Notes under the pieces: model-generated | What the model was told of the DNA's origin: nothing | Seen by the model: only the letters and a program-made list of their open reading frames with translations | The model's database searches: none | Made by a program: the position numbers and the translations under genes | Assembly: GCA_020747065.1 (NCBI GenBank) | Contig: JAGMVK010000002.1 | Coordinates: 1,054,001 to 1,118,000 of the forward strand | From: Cadophora sp. MPI-SDFR-AT-0126 | Taxonomy: Eukaryota; Ascomycota; Leotiomycetes; Helotiales; Ploettnerulaceae | DNA length: 64,000 bases | Direction: 5' to 3' | Shown here: one piece after another, positions 12,278-22,126 of the stretch | How the letters are laid out: each line of letters begins with the position of its first letter | Position numbering within the stretch: the first letter of the stretch is position 1

Positions 12278-14059
12278 CTATTTCTTCTTATACTCCTCAG
12301 GACCGATCATCAATTCTGGACGGACTAGTCTGTCGAAGTCCTCCTCGCTTAGTGCCTTCAGCTCCATTGCCGATTCCTTCAATGTCAAGCCCTTCTTGTG
12401 AGCGTTCTTTGCTACCTTGCTAGCCATGTCGTATCCGATCTTAGGGTTGAGGCAGGTTACCAACATGAGACTGGGCTTCTATTAGTACAGATACCCGAGA
12501 GAGGTGGGACTAGACTTACGATTCCTTCATGATATTCGAAATCTTATCCTCATTGGCTTGGAGACCAACAACCAAGTTCTTCTCGAAGCTCTTCATGCCG
12601 TCCGTGAGAATACGGATGCTGTGCAAAAGATTCCTAATAACCAAAGGCTTGAACACGTTCAACTCGAACTGTCCGTTCATACCACCAATGGTGGTAGCAG
12701 AGTGGTTTCCGATGACCTGAGCACAAACCATAGTCAAGGCTTCACATTGAGTTGGGTTAACCTTTCCAGGCATGATGCTGCTTCCAGGCTCGTTTTCCGG
12801 AAGGGCTAATTCTCCAAGACCGCAGCGAGGTCCAGACCCGAGGTATCTGATATCCTGGGCGATTTTGAAAAGAGATGATGAGAGGGTATTCAGAGACCCT
12901 GAAGCTTGCACGATAGCATCGTGTGCTGCTAGAGACTCGAACTTGTTTGGGGCGGTCTTGAACTCAGTACCGGTCATCTTCGTGACTTCGGCAGCGATTG
13001 CCTCGGCGAAACCCTTGAATGTGTTGATTCCAGTACCGACGGCAGTCCCACCTTGGGCCAGTAGACGGAGATCTGGGAGAGAAGATTCCACACGCTTAAT
13101 TCCAAAGTCCAGCTGAGCCACATATCCGGAGAACTCTTGAGCAAGAGTCAATGGTGTAGCATCTTGCAAATGTGTACGTCCAATCTTGATGATCTTCTTC
13201 GCCTCAAAATCGTCAACCTTGGCTTGGAGAGCATCACGGAGTGACTTGATAGCTGGGATAAGCTCCTGCTCAATCTCGAGCACTGCGGCGATGTGCATTA
13301 CGGTAGGGAAGGTATCGTTCGAGGAGGCACTCATATTGACATGATCGTTGGGGTGGACTGGCTTCTTGCTTCCCATCTTTCCGCCCAGAATCTCAATGGC
13401 ACGATTCGAGATAACCTCATTGGCATTCATGTTCGATTGGGTTCCGGAACCAGTTTGCCAGACAACGAGGGGGAAATGGTCGATGAGTTTGAGGGAAGCG
13501 ACCTCAGCAGCAGCTTCTTGAATGGCTTTCCCAATCTTTGGGTCTGTCGAAATCGTAAGCGCATATTCCAAATTTCGTTTCATCGGGGCGTACCAAGTCC
13601 AAATTGCATGTTGACCGTAGCAGCAGCACCCTTCAGAATGCCAAAAGCCTTGACAATTGGAGGGGGCATGCGGTCTTGCGGTTGATTGATCTTGAAGTTC
13701 TCCAACGACCGTTCCGTTTGTGCTCCCCAGTACTTGTCTGCCGGTACCTGCACCTCTCCAAAGGCATCTGTCTCTGCTCGTGTAGCAGCCATTCTGTATG
13801 CTGTTGCGTGGAAGTTTCGTTGGAAGCGGGGTTGAAAGGATTGTGAGGATGTTCGAGTTGCTGTAGCGGACGTCGAGGACAAGGCGGAACGGCTAGTATA
13901 TATGGACCGGCAGTTGGCAGGCGCAGAATTCGAGGCGGTGGATCTGGAAGTCGTGAATGTGAATGAGGGGTTCGACGAGAACTTGAAGGAAGCTCCTGCC
14001 CTCGGTTTAGCAGCTGACGCTGCGAGGACGGAGCTGGTCCCGCGTGCCGATCGAAGCAT
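12278..14059 (-). CDS. fumR: Fumarate hydratase, class II (fumarase)
   Basis: Interconverts fumarate and malate in the TCA cycle and, in the cytosol, in fumarate clean-up. Three exons (14059-13594, 13543-12520, 12470-12278; introns 50 and 49 nt) give 560 aa. Class II signature [11 protein letters not shown] is intact, as are [13 protein letters not shown], the [14 protein letters not shown] region and [13 protein letters not shown]. The first ~89 residues are Ser/Thr/Arg/Ala-rich with hardly any acidic residues, a typical though long mitochondrial presequence. The core starts at an internal Met90 (13792), in [15 protein letters not shown]. Single-gene fungi make mitochondrial and cytosolic fumarase from one locus, so Met90 is a plausible second start. 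The gene is convergent with the GT92 gene. Confidence 0.97.
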
Positions 14060-15887
14060 TGTGACGATAATCGAATCCAGAAAGTATCACGAAATGTTCA
14101 GAAAAGGCCAATTGAGCGCCTGTCAAATGGTCAAGTATAGGATAGGAAACTGAATGAGGATGCTTTTTGCAGCGATAGCTGTGTATAACGGGAGGTACCT
14201 GGAGGTGTTTGTGAGATTCAACACAAAAAAAAAGTTCCAAGCTCCGGAGCACGGGAGACGTGCTGGGGTTGGATCTCGAACTGAGAAAGCGGGAAACATC
14301 CGGCGCGGGATTTTCCGCGGTTTGTAATGAACCTCAAAACTTCGTCGATCTGTCTGAAAGTGAACATGAATAAATTTGAATACGTTACTTGTAGTACCTG
14401 GACATGATAATATCGTGTCGATATGAATGTTCCGTCATGTGGCCGAAGTATTTGATTACTACATACACGTATGCCGGTTCTTTCAGTCTGGCGAGATTCT
14501 GGTGAAGTCTCAGTCTTAGACATGGCTGAATATTTAGCCGGCATGTGGGAGACGAGCAAATTTCGAGAAGCTCGTCAACCTCCTGACAATGATTTGAATG
14601 GTATCTTATATGTTATATCAATGATCATTTGGGGCAACATTTGCTGTGTCTGTCTTAGTTAACTAAACTATTTTCAAAAATCGAAATCTCCGACAGTGAC
14701 GGGGAAGATCGAGTGCTACTGCCCAAACCCTGACTTAATGTGTCTACTTCCAAGTTCAAAATCATCGATCTGTATATGTTTTTAACTTCCAAGAAAGAAG
14801 TACCCAAGTCCTAAGCTCTTAGGTTCCCATAAGTAAGCGTCTATTGAAGATCTGATCTCCTCTCCCTAGGTCAACAAAGCCTTAGCTTCGTAAGCGAGCC
14901 ACTGTCAACAGTCCCCCTTTTTCTAGTTCTTAAATCTTCGCTTACCACATATGTGAATGTACGAAAGGTACCGTTCCCCATAATCAAACGAAACAGCACC
15001 CCGAAGCTATTCTCGCCCTGAAGCTATCCTCCCATCCAAGCCCCAACTCCAGACCACCCCCTTAACGATTACTTCCAATTCCCCTCTCCCGCCCCTTCCA
15101 TCTAAATCCAGACCAACCCCAAGTTCCAACCCGACCTAAAGAACCTGGGGAAACCGGGGAACCAAGCCAGACAAACTGTGTATCCACCGCATCACCTTCA
15201 CCCTCATCCAAGCATTGGCACCCTCACGAATGTTTAGCTCGAGGAGCCAATCTCATCTCTTGAATCCCCCCTTTCCTCAAATGTATAATTAGAGCATGAC
15301 GAGACCAAGGAAGCACGAAACAAACGTCTCGTCTTTGTTTTCTCTGAGCTAAGCTGAGGTGAGATCAGATGAGATGATGGAGAACGTGTTTGAGCAATAA
15401 ATAGATGTTTGATTGGTATGCGAGATGGGTTTAATTTGTGTTCTTGTTTTGTGGGTGAGGCTGAGTCTTGGCAAAGTTGGGACGAAGTTTGAGTCGGGTT
15501 TGGGTGGTATGGGGTCAAGCGATGTGTCTGGGGAAGTGGAGGGGAGAACGCCAAGATTCTTGAGAGATGTTTTCTTTTGGTTTTGGGGCATGGGGGATTT
15601 TGTTAAAAGAAGCCTCAGATAGACCAGTTTGAGACCAGATTGTGTAGGATAGAGCGGCGATGAGTATGGACAAGTCGTGGTATTGGCGTCTCATAGCGAA
15701 GTGTTGACAAGAGCATCCGAAGAAGGTAAGCATACGCATTCGTGAATTACAAAGTCTAGATGCTCAGCTATAAAACAGGTATCATAATCAAATCATTTAC
15801 ACGAACCAGAGCCAATCCCATCCCATATTTTTCCTAACCATAAACTCCATCCAACCAACCAGTTTCCCCACCCATTTCCAATCCCAA
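14060..15887. other. Intergenic
   Basis: About 1.8 kb between the fumarase 5' end and the 3' end of the reductase gene. It includes an A-rich run just upstream of fumarase and a C-rich block near 15000-15200. Several overlapping open frames at 15234-15982 show no family and are mostly low-complexity Pro/Ser sequence. No gene is called. Confidence 0.5.
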
Positions 15888-17915
15888 TCAAGCATACCCA
15901 AAGGTCTCCGCGTGTACATAGATTCCCTGCGCCCCCGTCCCCTTATGCACACCCCTATCATCACTAATCTTCGCCGCCGCATTCCTCGTCCTCTGCACTA
16001 ACCCCTGCGGTCCACAAACCACAACAGCCATCTCCCCCAAGGCGCTCTCAGCAGTCCCCCTTATAATCTCACTAACATCTGGTCGTCCACTTAGAATCGT
16101 AATCCGATTATCCACAGCGCTACTTCTTGAGTTGTCGAACGAGTTCGTGTAGTTGCTGCTGGTACGAGAATTGGCGGCTCGTGTAGTGGATACTGAGCCA
16201 CATTCGCAGACTGGGACGATGGCTTTCTCATCCTTAACGAGCTGTTTGCAACAGCATTCTGTGGAGGAAGAACCGCGAACTTCAGTCGTAACGAGACGTT
16301 TGTCGTCGATGTCGACAGAGGTGGATGATTTTATGATTGATGCTTGCCCGCTCGTCATGTTTTCGTCACATGTAACGTAGATGCTCATATCGAGACCGAC
16401 GTAGTGGCCGTCATGTCGTAAATTGTCCACATCACGGATCGCGCGGTCGAACTCTGATGCGAACCAATTGATAGCACAGCTTTGCTTCACTACCCAGACG
16501 AAGCGAATGTATCGAGTAACGGCGCCGGGAGGAGGGTCGAAATGGGATTTTCTGGATTGTCCTAACCCTTTCCATTGCTGGACGATGTCTCGCATGAGAG
16601 GGACGGTGAACGTCGCTCCTGTAGATCCAGCAATGAAGACTACACTGTCAAACTGTCTTAATGGCCGGATGCGAGAGTATGGCCCATCGATTAATACTGA
16701 TCGTCCCGAGTTTCTGGTGGAGTTTTGACCACTCGGGTATGAGCTCTCTGCATATTTGAAGAATCTCTTGGTTGCACCTTTCTTAGCTCGAACCACGAAC
16801 TCGACTTTCCCATCCGAGGGAATGCTGGATATCGTAAACGGATGTGATGATAGCGGGGCGACGACATGACAAGCTAAGAACAGATGTTGTCCTGCTTCCC
16901 ATTTGACAGGTGGATCTGAGATGGTGACTCGAGTGTGACTGTCATCCAAAGGTTCGAAAGTAGCTTTGCAGGCCAAGAATCCCGAACTATTTGGATGAAA
17001 GACAGCTAGATTATTGTACAGAAGGTATACTGCACGCACTAACCGGTCGAAACCCCAGAATGCAAGGGGAATCCAAAGCCATGTTTGGTTCTCCTTCGGA
17101 ACGTGAAGGTAGAGTGCAGCAACAAGTCCAAGCCATGAGAGGATATGTTGGATGACAAATATTTCGTAAGAGAGACCTCGAATTGGAGCAACCGATGAGA
17201 TGATGATCCACAACAAGACACTCGCAGCTGCGATGCCTTTCTGTGTGATAGGATCTGCCTTGATCTTGACCATTATGTAGTCGTACTTTCCCCATTCATG
17301 TAGGAAGAATCCAGCATGGATTGCGACTGTGAATAGAAGAGCTCGAGCGATCCATCGATGGAGCCAAGCCAGTCGTTCGTATCCAAGTCCAGTGAAATAT
17401 CCGATGAGGTTGCGCTTTGCGGCAAGTAGGATGATAAGTGGTAGTTGACAAATGGCGATATATCCTGCTCTATAACCCACATCTTCCCATTGGAGAACAT
17501 CCTCGGTATTGAATCCATAAAAACAACAAACGACGATCAGCACCAGGTATCCGATCAATATGGTCGACGGTCCCAATGGTGCAAAGTATATTTGCGTCTT
17601 ACGAATGGTCACCGGTAATGAATAATACCCATATTCTCTTACAATTGTTGCAGTCGTAGCATGGACCCTAAAGAACATTGACTTAGGCTTGGCGGCGGTG
17701 GAATTATCCCGAGCTGCAGATATTCGCTGGTGATAGAGGAGCTTGTTGAGGCCATTCGCAATAATAGCCAACCCGATGGCAGTTCCGACGAAGGCCCAGA
17801 ATATCTGCTGCATGTAGAAGAGGCCCGGTACGCCAGCGGACATCGACATGGACATTCCGCCAGTCGAGCCATGGTTGTGTTGCCTAGCAACTATCGACGA
17901 CAATTTTGAGGTCAT
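15888..17915 (-). CDS. Ferric/cupric reductase transmembrane component (FRE family)
   Basis: Plasma-membrane flavocytochrome that moves electrons from NADPH through FAD and two hemes to Fe(III) or Cu(II) outside the cell. Single exon, 675 aa from the first ATG (the open frame extends upstream only to a TTG). Bis-heme ligands are clear: His186, His200, His257 and His271, giving two H-x13-H pairs on two helices. The FAD motif is HPFTI (His358). The NADPH-binding glycines are in AGSTGATFTVPL (about 429-440) and VVCGPQGL (about 632-639). Two oddities stand out. The exposed N-terminus has HNHG plus a MSMSMS run, like the Met motifs of copper transporters. A ~110-residue Ser/Thr-rich insert in the NADPH domain carries CCC (554-556) and CEC (570-572). 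The gene is divergent from a Ctr copper transporter, which favours a cupric role. Confidence 0.93.
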   Translation of the reverse strand: MTSKLSSIVARQHNHGSTGGMSMSMSAGVPGLFYMQQIFWAFVGTAIGLAIIANGLNKLLYHQRISAARDNSTAAKPKSMFFRVHATTATIVREYGYYSLPVTIRKTQIYFAPLGPSTILIGYLVLIVVCCFYGFNTEDVLQWEDVGYRAGYIAICQLPLIILLAAKRNLIGYFTGLGYERLAWLHRWIARALLFTVAIHAGFFLHEWGKYDYIMVKIKADPITQKGIAAASVLLWIIISSVAPIRGLSYEIFVIQHILSWLGLVAALYLHVPKENQTWLWIPLAFWGFDRLVRAVYLLYNNLAVFHPNSSGFLACKATFEPLDDSHTRVTISDPPVKWEAGQHLFLACHVVAPLSSHPFTISSIPSDGKVEFVVRAKKGATKRFFKYAESSYPSGQNSTRNSGRSVLIDGPYSRIRPLRQFDSVVFIAGSTGATFTVPLMRDIVQQWKGLGQSRKSHFDPPPGAVTRYIRFVWVVKQSCAINWFASEFDRAIRDVDNLRHDGHYVGLDMSIYVTCDENMTSGQASIIKSSTSVDIDDKRLVTTEVRGSSSTECCCKQLVKDEKAIVPVCECGSVSTTRAANSRTSSNYTNSFDNSRSSAVDNRITILSGRPDVSEIIRGTAESALGEMAVVVCGPQGLVQRTRNAAAKISDDRGVHKGTGAQGIYVHAETFGYA

Positions 17916-18632
17916 CGTAAAATCAACAGCAAGAAAACTCCGAAACAGCCCACGCAAAATTACAAATTAGTGGAGATGGTATTAACGAAAACACAGTCCC
18001 AGCGCGCCAGGCGTATGTCTCTCGATAAAAGCACCGGTATGTCGGATTTCGATCTGGCAAAATGGAATGCAGTGACAAAGGGATCTGGGCGGCGTGTCAA
18101 GGTTATCAATCTAGCTTGGCTCAAGCTCAACCTCACACGCTGCCCAGCAGAGGATACCCAAGATGAGAAGGTTACAGAAAGAAGATCAAAAGAGCGCAGA
18201 AATGTGAAACTGAGTGAAGGACAGTCCATGCGTTAACCTGCACAGTGAGTTTATGATTGGGCAGCTGTTTCAAGATCTCCTTTCTGAGAAAGTTCGGCTG
18301 AGGCTGGAACAGAAACAGCAGGGTTCAGCACGCCTTTGTAAAGAGAGGATTATTCAAGACTCTAGACCCGCTATGAGCATGTTGTTCAGACAAGACTTTC
18401 ATGCCCACTTGGCGAACCCCCATGTTGGGTTGCAGGTATTCGTATGACGGGTGTGATTGTTTAGGAAATGGGGCTCAACCTTGGCTGAAGCTCTGAATTC
18501 CTCAGCGAGATCGCCAAGAACACTTAGCCGATAGTGGCATGGAGATGGGGTAGTCGCCCGTGGTAATGTACTGTACCAGAATCGTAACATTAGCAATACT
18601 TCTTTGCAAGATTAAGATACAGCGAAGACATC

Positions 18633-18664
18633 AAAGAAAGAAAGAAAGAAAGGAAGGAAGGAAG
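18633..18664. repeat. AAAG/AAGG purine microsatellite
   Basis: Tandem AAAG units running into AAGG units, all purine on the plus strand, in the reductase/Ctr intergenic region. Confidence 0.85.
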
Positions 18665-18724
18665 AAGCTTCAAAGTCAAAAAATGCTGCGACACGTGATC
18701 CAGGACTAGCGTGCGAGTGGATTT

Positions 18725-18736
18725 GTGCTGCAGCAC
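18725..18736. promoter_or_regulatory. Perfect palindrome GTGCTGCAGCAC, candidate regulatory site
   Basis: A 12-bp perfect inverted repeat about 535 bp upstream of the Ctr start and 810 bp upstream of the reductase start. Each arm contains GTGCTG. This resembles the T(G/T)TGCTC core bound by Mac1-type copper regulators in fungi but is not an exact match. A regulatory role is a guess. Confidence 0.25.
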
Positions 18737-19270
18737 TTGCTTCCCAGTTGGTCCATAAAGCAGCATGACGCTTCTCCCAAACAGGTAATTATTCGTTCTC
18801 AATTCGCTCAAACCCGCTCAAGGCGTTCGACGTCCAGGCTCTTTCATGCGCTGGGTAGACGCAGCTTACCCCAGACAGAACCCTGGGCCTTGGAAAGTCT
18901 TGGACAAGACAGATGGTAAGGTCAAGCCTCGCATCAAACAGCACTGTGTCAGTCCGGATCCGGTTCAAGACTGCGGAGGGCTGCATCTGAAATAACTCCC
19001 GCTTCTTATATCCCTCTCATATCTTCTCATTGTTTTACCGTATCCATTCACTTTTCCTTAATAATTGTACCTACTGTCCCTCTGTACGGCATTGCCAAGT
19101 ATCATCGATAATTCCTTCCAATTCAGCCGCGACTTAATTTCAAAGTACAGTACTTTACCATCCTACCTAGCTCTGCGAGTTATAACTTGGAGTCTGGACG
19201 CCCATCTCCACCATCCGCCAGTACTGTATCCTCGGAAATCACCCAAACAAATTACTCCTCCGCCATCAAG

Positions 19271-19918
19271 ATGTCTCCCAGTCCCCATGGCGCAGAGGCA
19301 GCGACGGATATGAGCGGGATGGATATGGGCTCGACCAGCGCAGCTAGCACTTCAATGTCGATGTCCATGATGTCCATGACTTTCTTCACCAGCACCTCAA
19401 CACCTCTCTACTCATCAATGTGGACGCCAAACAGCCCTGGAGCCTACGCTGGAACATGCATCTTTCTCGTGATCCTGGCAGTCATCTTCCGGTCTTTGTT
19501 GGCAGTCAAGGCATGGAAGGAAAGGGCATGGCTAGATGCCGAGTTCAACCGTCGATATGTTACCGTGGCTGGGAAGCTCCCGAAGTCTGAGAGGATATCG
19601 CAGGACTCGGATAGCAAGCGGATGGTCTTGTCGGAGAATGGGGTTGAGGAAGATGTGATGGTTGTGAAGAAGCGAGGCATGGGGGTACGGCCGTGGAGGA
19701 TCACTACCGACCCTGTGCGTGCTGTTATGGATACCGTTATTGTTGGTGTTGGCTATCTTCTGTGAGTATTCCCTCTACCGGATCTTGGAATCACATGCTG
19801 ATAATTTAATAGCATGTTGTCGATCATGACCATGAATGTGGGATACTTCCTGTCGGTGCTCGGCGGGACTTTCATAGGCAGCTTGGCGCTGGGAAGATAC
19901 GTTGTCAACGAGCACTAG
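19271..19918 (+). CDS. Ctr-family copper transporter
   Basis: High-affinity Cu(I) importer that works as a trimer in the plasma membrane. Two exons (19271-19761, 19813-19918; 51-nt intron) give 198 aa. The exposed N-terminus is rich in Met motifs (MSGMDMG at 14-20, MSMSMMSM at 29-36). TM1 is about residues 58-78. A cytosolic loop of ~75 residues leads to TM2, which carries the diagnostic M-x3-M (Met165, Met169). TM3 carries G-x3-G (Gly182, Gly186), the helix-packing motif of the trimer. All hallmark features of Ctr proteins are present. It is divergent from a metalloreductase, which can supply Cu(I), and 1.5 kb upstream of an X325/BIM1-like copper protein on the same strand. Confidence 0.95.
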
Positions 19919-20710
19919 AGGTTGCAACATAATGATTATGAGAAATGAACTGGCGTTCGGACACTGCAGCGGGTACTGCTGGGCGTCAAGCCTGTCTCTA
20001 CAGACTTGTGGCTTACATGTCGTATTTAATTACAAGCTGTACATTTTTCGCTCGTTTCCTTCCTCTTGTCACCATCTAGATTTTGCAAATTTGGATGATC
20101 TCATTGCCACATATTCATTCTCATCGTAGCCCTTTGAAAGAATCGTAGAGAGGGCTCCGAGACTCGGCGAGAGCGATACTCCTTCCCACCTGATCCCTCA
20201 AGCGAGCGATCAAACTTGGTCGCCATCTGAAGTCTCCAGAAACCTTCTCATTTCTCTTCGCTCAGAATTGCGGCACGTGTTGGCACCAACAATTCATCCA
20301 GGCTTTATTGGCTTGGGGGCCTCTGTTGGGTCATCAAAGGTTGCTTCATGTCTGTCACTCGAGCCGATTTTCTAATCATCACATGTCGATCTTTTTTTGC
20401 CTACCTCTGTTATGTTGTCAATAAACAAGGATACTTTTATCCTTGGCCATAAGTTGCTTACTCCCCACACATTTATACCTCCGCATATCTCCTTTCCGAA
20501 AGCAAGAGTACTCAACATTCACTATATCATAGCACTTTCACAAATCGTATTCCATCAACAGCTCATTGAATTTCTCATAGATTTAAGCTCAAAGAAGAAC
20601 AGATCAAGCTCCTGTAAACTTCTCGCAAGATCTCCAAACTCTCATCAAATCACGTTTTCGTAGTCGCTCGCCTCTTTTGAAACGAAACATCTCTCCTTCA
20701 CCGTCCTCCC
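19919..20710. other. Intergenic
   Basis: Ctr 3' UTR followed by about 500 bp that may serve the small ORF downstream. It becomes AT-rich and then CT-rich close to that ORF, as is common for fungal leaders. No other gene is seen. Confidence 0.5.
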
Positions 20711-21127
20711 ATGCCAACCAAGCCTCCCCGTGAAAAAGTTAAGCTTACCATATCTTCGGGCAGGCACGTCCCAAACCCACCTCACAGTTTTGAGAAAGTT
20801 CTCAGCACACTCCTTGCCCGAAGATGGTTTCAGTCTATTTTCAATTGGGTATCGATTCTTTGCGGCTTCATCGCGCTAGGTCATCGCTTCCAGATTCTTG
20901 AAACGCCGCTCGCTTCACAATCACCGGTCTACCCCGCCATCTTGCTCATATCTTCTCTCTCGTCATCATTCGCCCAGGAAGACAAGCTTCCATATCGTGC
21001 AGCCCACAGCGAGGAAGTCCCGCTAGGATCTGGCCCACGGGTGTACCGTTGCTGCGGAGAGATGATTGGAGGGACGTCTGAAAGCTTAGGCGACCCTGTC
21101 AGACTCGGGTATGAAGGCTTGATTTGA
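20711..21127 (+). CDS. Hypothetical protein between Ctr and X325 genes
   Basis: Intronless ATG-initiated frame of 138 codons preceded by a CT-rich leader. It has a basic N-terminus, one moderately hydrophobic segment (IFNWVSILCGFIALG, about residues 44-58), a second stretch ILLISSLSSSF, and a CC pair near the C-terminus (VYRCCGEMIGG). I recognise no family. Its place between two copper-handling genes makes it worth noting, but it could be a chance frame. Confidence 0.35.
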   Translation: MPTKPPREKVKLTISSGRHVPNPPHSFEKVLSTLLARRWFQSIFNWVSILCGFIALGHRFQILETPLASQSPVYPAILLISSLSSSFAQEDKLPYRAAHSEEVPLGSGPRVYRCCGEMIGGTSESLGDPVRLGYEGLI

Positions 21128-21475
21128 GCGCGTTTCGTTTTTCATGTATATCTACAGTGTCAGGTGTTGAGATCAGGAGGTTGTAGCAGGAACTTGCTCT
21201 CAAGTGCCAAAGCTAGAGAGGTGTAGCTGTGTGCGAAGATGTCTCCAAGGAGGATCCTTTGTTCTGGATGGCTGTATAAAGTGCGTAAATGCCCTTGCGA
21301 CTTCACATTGTTGGAGTAGCAGCAGCAAGCGAGACTTTCTCTGTTCCTAGATACTTCATATTCATAATCTTGCATTTCCATTCGCCAGTGTCATTCGTCT
21401 ATTCTCAATACGACATTTCTATCGTTCCATAGCAACATACATCATCGAGCGAGTCACTTCAAAACCACATCAAAA
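21128..21475. other. Promoter region of the X325/BIM1-like gene
   Basis: A 348-bp gap. It contains CTTGCTCTC near 21190, one base away from a TTTGCTC-like copper element on either side of the core, and an A/C-rich leader before the ATG. Nothing else is seen. Confidence 0.4.
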
Positions 21476-22126
21476 ATGCTCGACCGATCAACCCTCCTCG
21501 CCCTCTCGGCCCTCACCTCCCTCGCCACCGCACACTTCAATCTCGACTATCCCGCCGCCCGCGGCTTCGACGAGGACAAACTTGGCACCTTCCCCTGCGG
21601 CGGCCAAGACACCGTCTCCTCCACCAGGACACCCTTCCCCCTCTCCAACGGCCAAATAGCCCTAACAATGGGCCACATCGACGCGAACGTCGAAGTGCTC
21701 ATCGCAGTCGGCAACGACCCAGGCTCGGCCTTCAACACTGTTCTCCGCCCGACGTTCAAAGAACAAGGGCTCGGAGCGTTCTGTATGACAGGAATAGAGA
21801 TTCCGAGTAGTTTACAGATTACGGAGGGCATGAATGCGACGATTCAGGTTGTGACGAATGGGGATCCGGATGGTGGGCTGTATAATTGTGCGGATGTTAC
21901 GTTTAGTAGTACGGCGGCGGCGGCGGGGACTGATGTTTGTAAGAATGGGACGGGGGTGACGACCGGTGCGGCGACGGTAACGGGAAATCCTAACGTGACG
22001 AGTTCGGAATCGTCGAGTTCGAATTCGACGTCTGGGAAGTCGGCGGCGAGTCCTGGAGGTGTGGGAAATGCTTGGGTTGGAGGGCTGATAGTTGCCGGTG
22101 CGGCGGCGTGGGCTGTTGTTTTGTAG
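21476..22126 (+). CDS. X325/BIM1-like copper-binding GPI-anchored protein (LPMO-like fold)
   Basis: Single exon, 216 aa. The signal peptide (residues 1-19) ends in ATA, so cleavage leaves His20 as the new N-terminus (HFNLDYPAARG), as in X325 and lytic polysaccharide monooxygenases, where His1 forms the copper-binding histidine brace. His67 (in TMGHIDANV) is the likely second histidine and Asp140 (in LYNCADVTF) a likely third ligand. Cys41, Cys103 and Cys138 can contribute disulfides. The C-terminal ~60 residues are Ser/Thr/Asn/Gly-rich and end in a hydrophobic tail, typical of GPI attachment. Known members of this family do not cleave polysaccharides; BIM1 of Cryptococcus aids copper import with Ctr1. 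The nearby Ctr and reductase genes fit that job. Codons shift from C-ending to G-ending near the middle. Confidence 0.92.
   Translation: MLDRSTLLALSALTSLATAHFNLDYPAARGFDEDKLGTFPCGGQDTVSSTRTPFPLSNGQIALTMGHIDANVEVLIAVGNDPGSAFNTVLRPTFKEQGLGAFCMTGIEIPSSLQITEGMNATIQVVTNGDPDGGLYNCADVTFSSTAAAAGTDVCKNGTGVTTGAATVTGNPNVTSSESSSSNSTSGKSAASPGGVGNAWVGGLIVAGAAAWAVVL

Larger units (their letters stand above)
17916..19270. promoter_or_regulatory. Shared promoter region of the reductase and Ctr genes
   Basis: 1355 bp separate the two divergent starts, with no supportable gene between. The region holds a purine microsatellite and a perfect 12-bp palindrome. A bidirectional copper- or iron-responsive promoter is an inference from gene arrangement. 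I found no exact TTTGCTC-type yeast copper element by eye. Confidence 0.5.

Noticed and set aside
14220..14320. Minus-strand AGTTCGAGATCC resembling a B box
   Set aside because: Surrounding sequence does not form tRNA stems.
15234..15591. Overlapping minus-strand frames rich in Pro/Ser/Thr
   Set aside because: C-rich strand composition explains the open frames; no conserved motif and two frames overlap equally well.
17916..17957. Longer reductase N-terminus beginning upstream of the chosen ATG
   Set aside because: The upstream codon is TTG; the first ATG is at 17915 and gives a sensible N-terminus.
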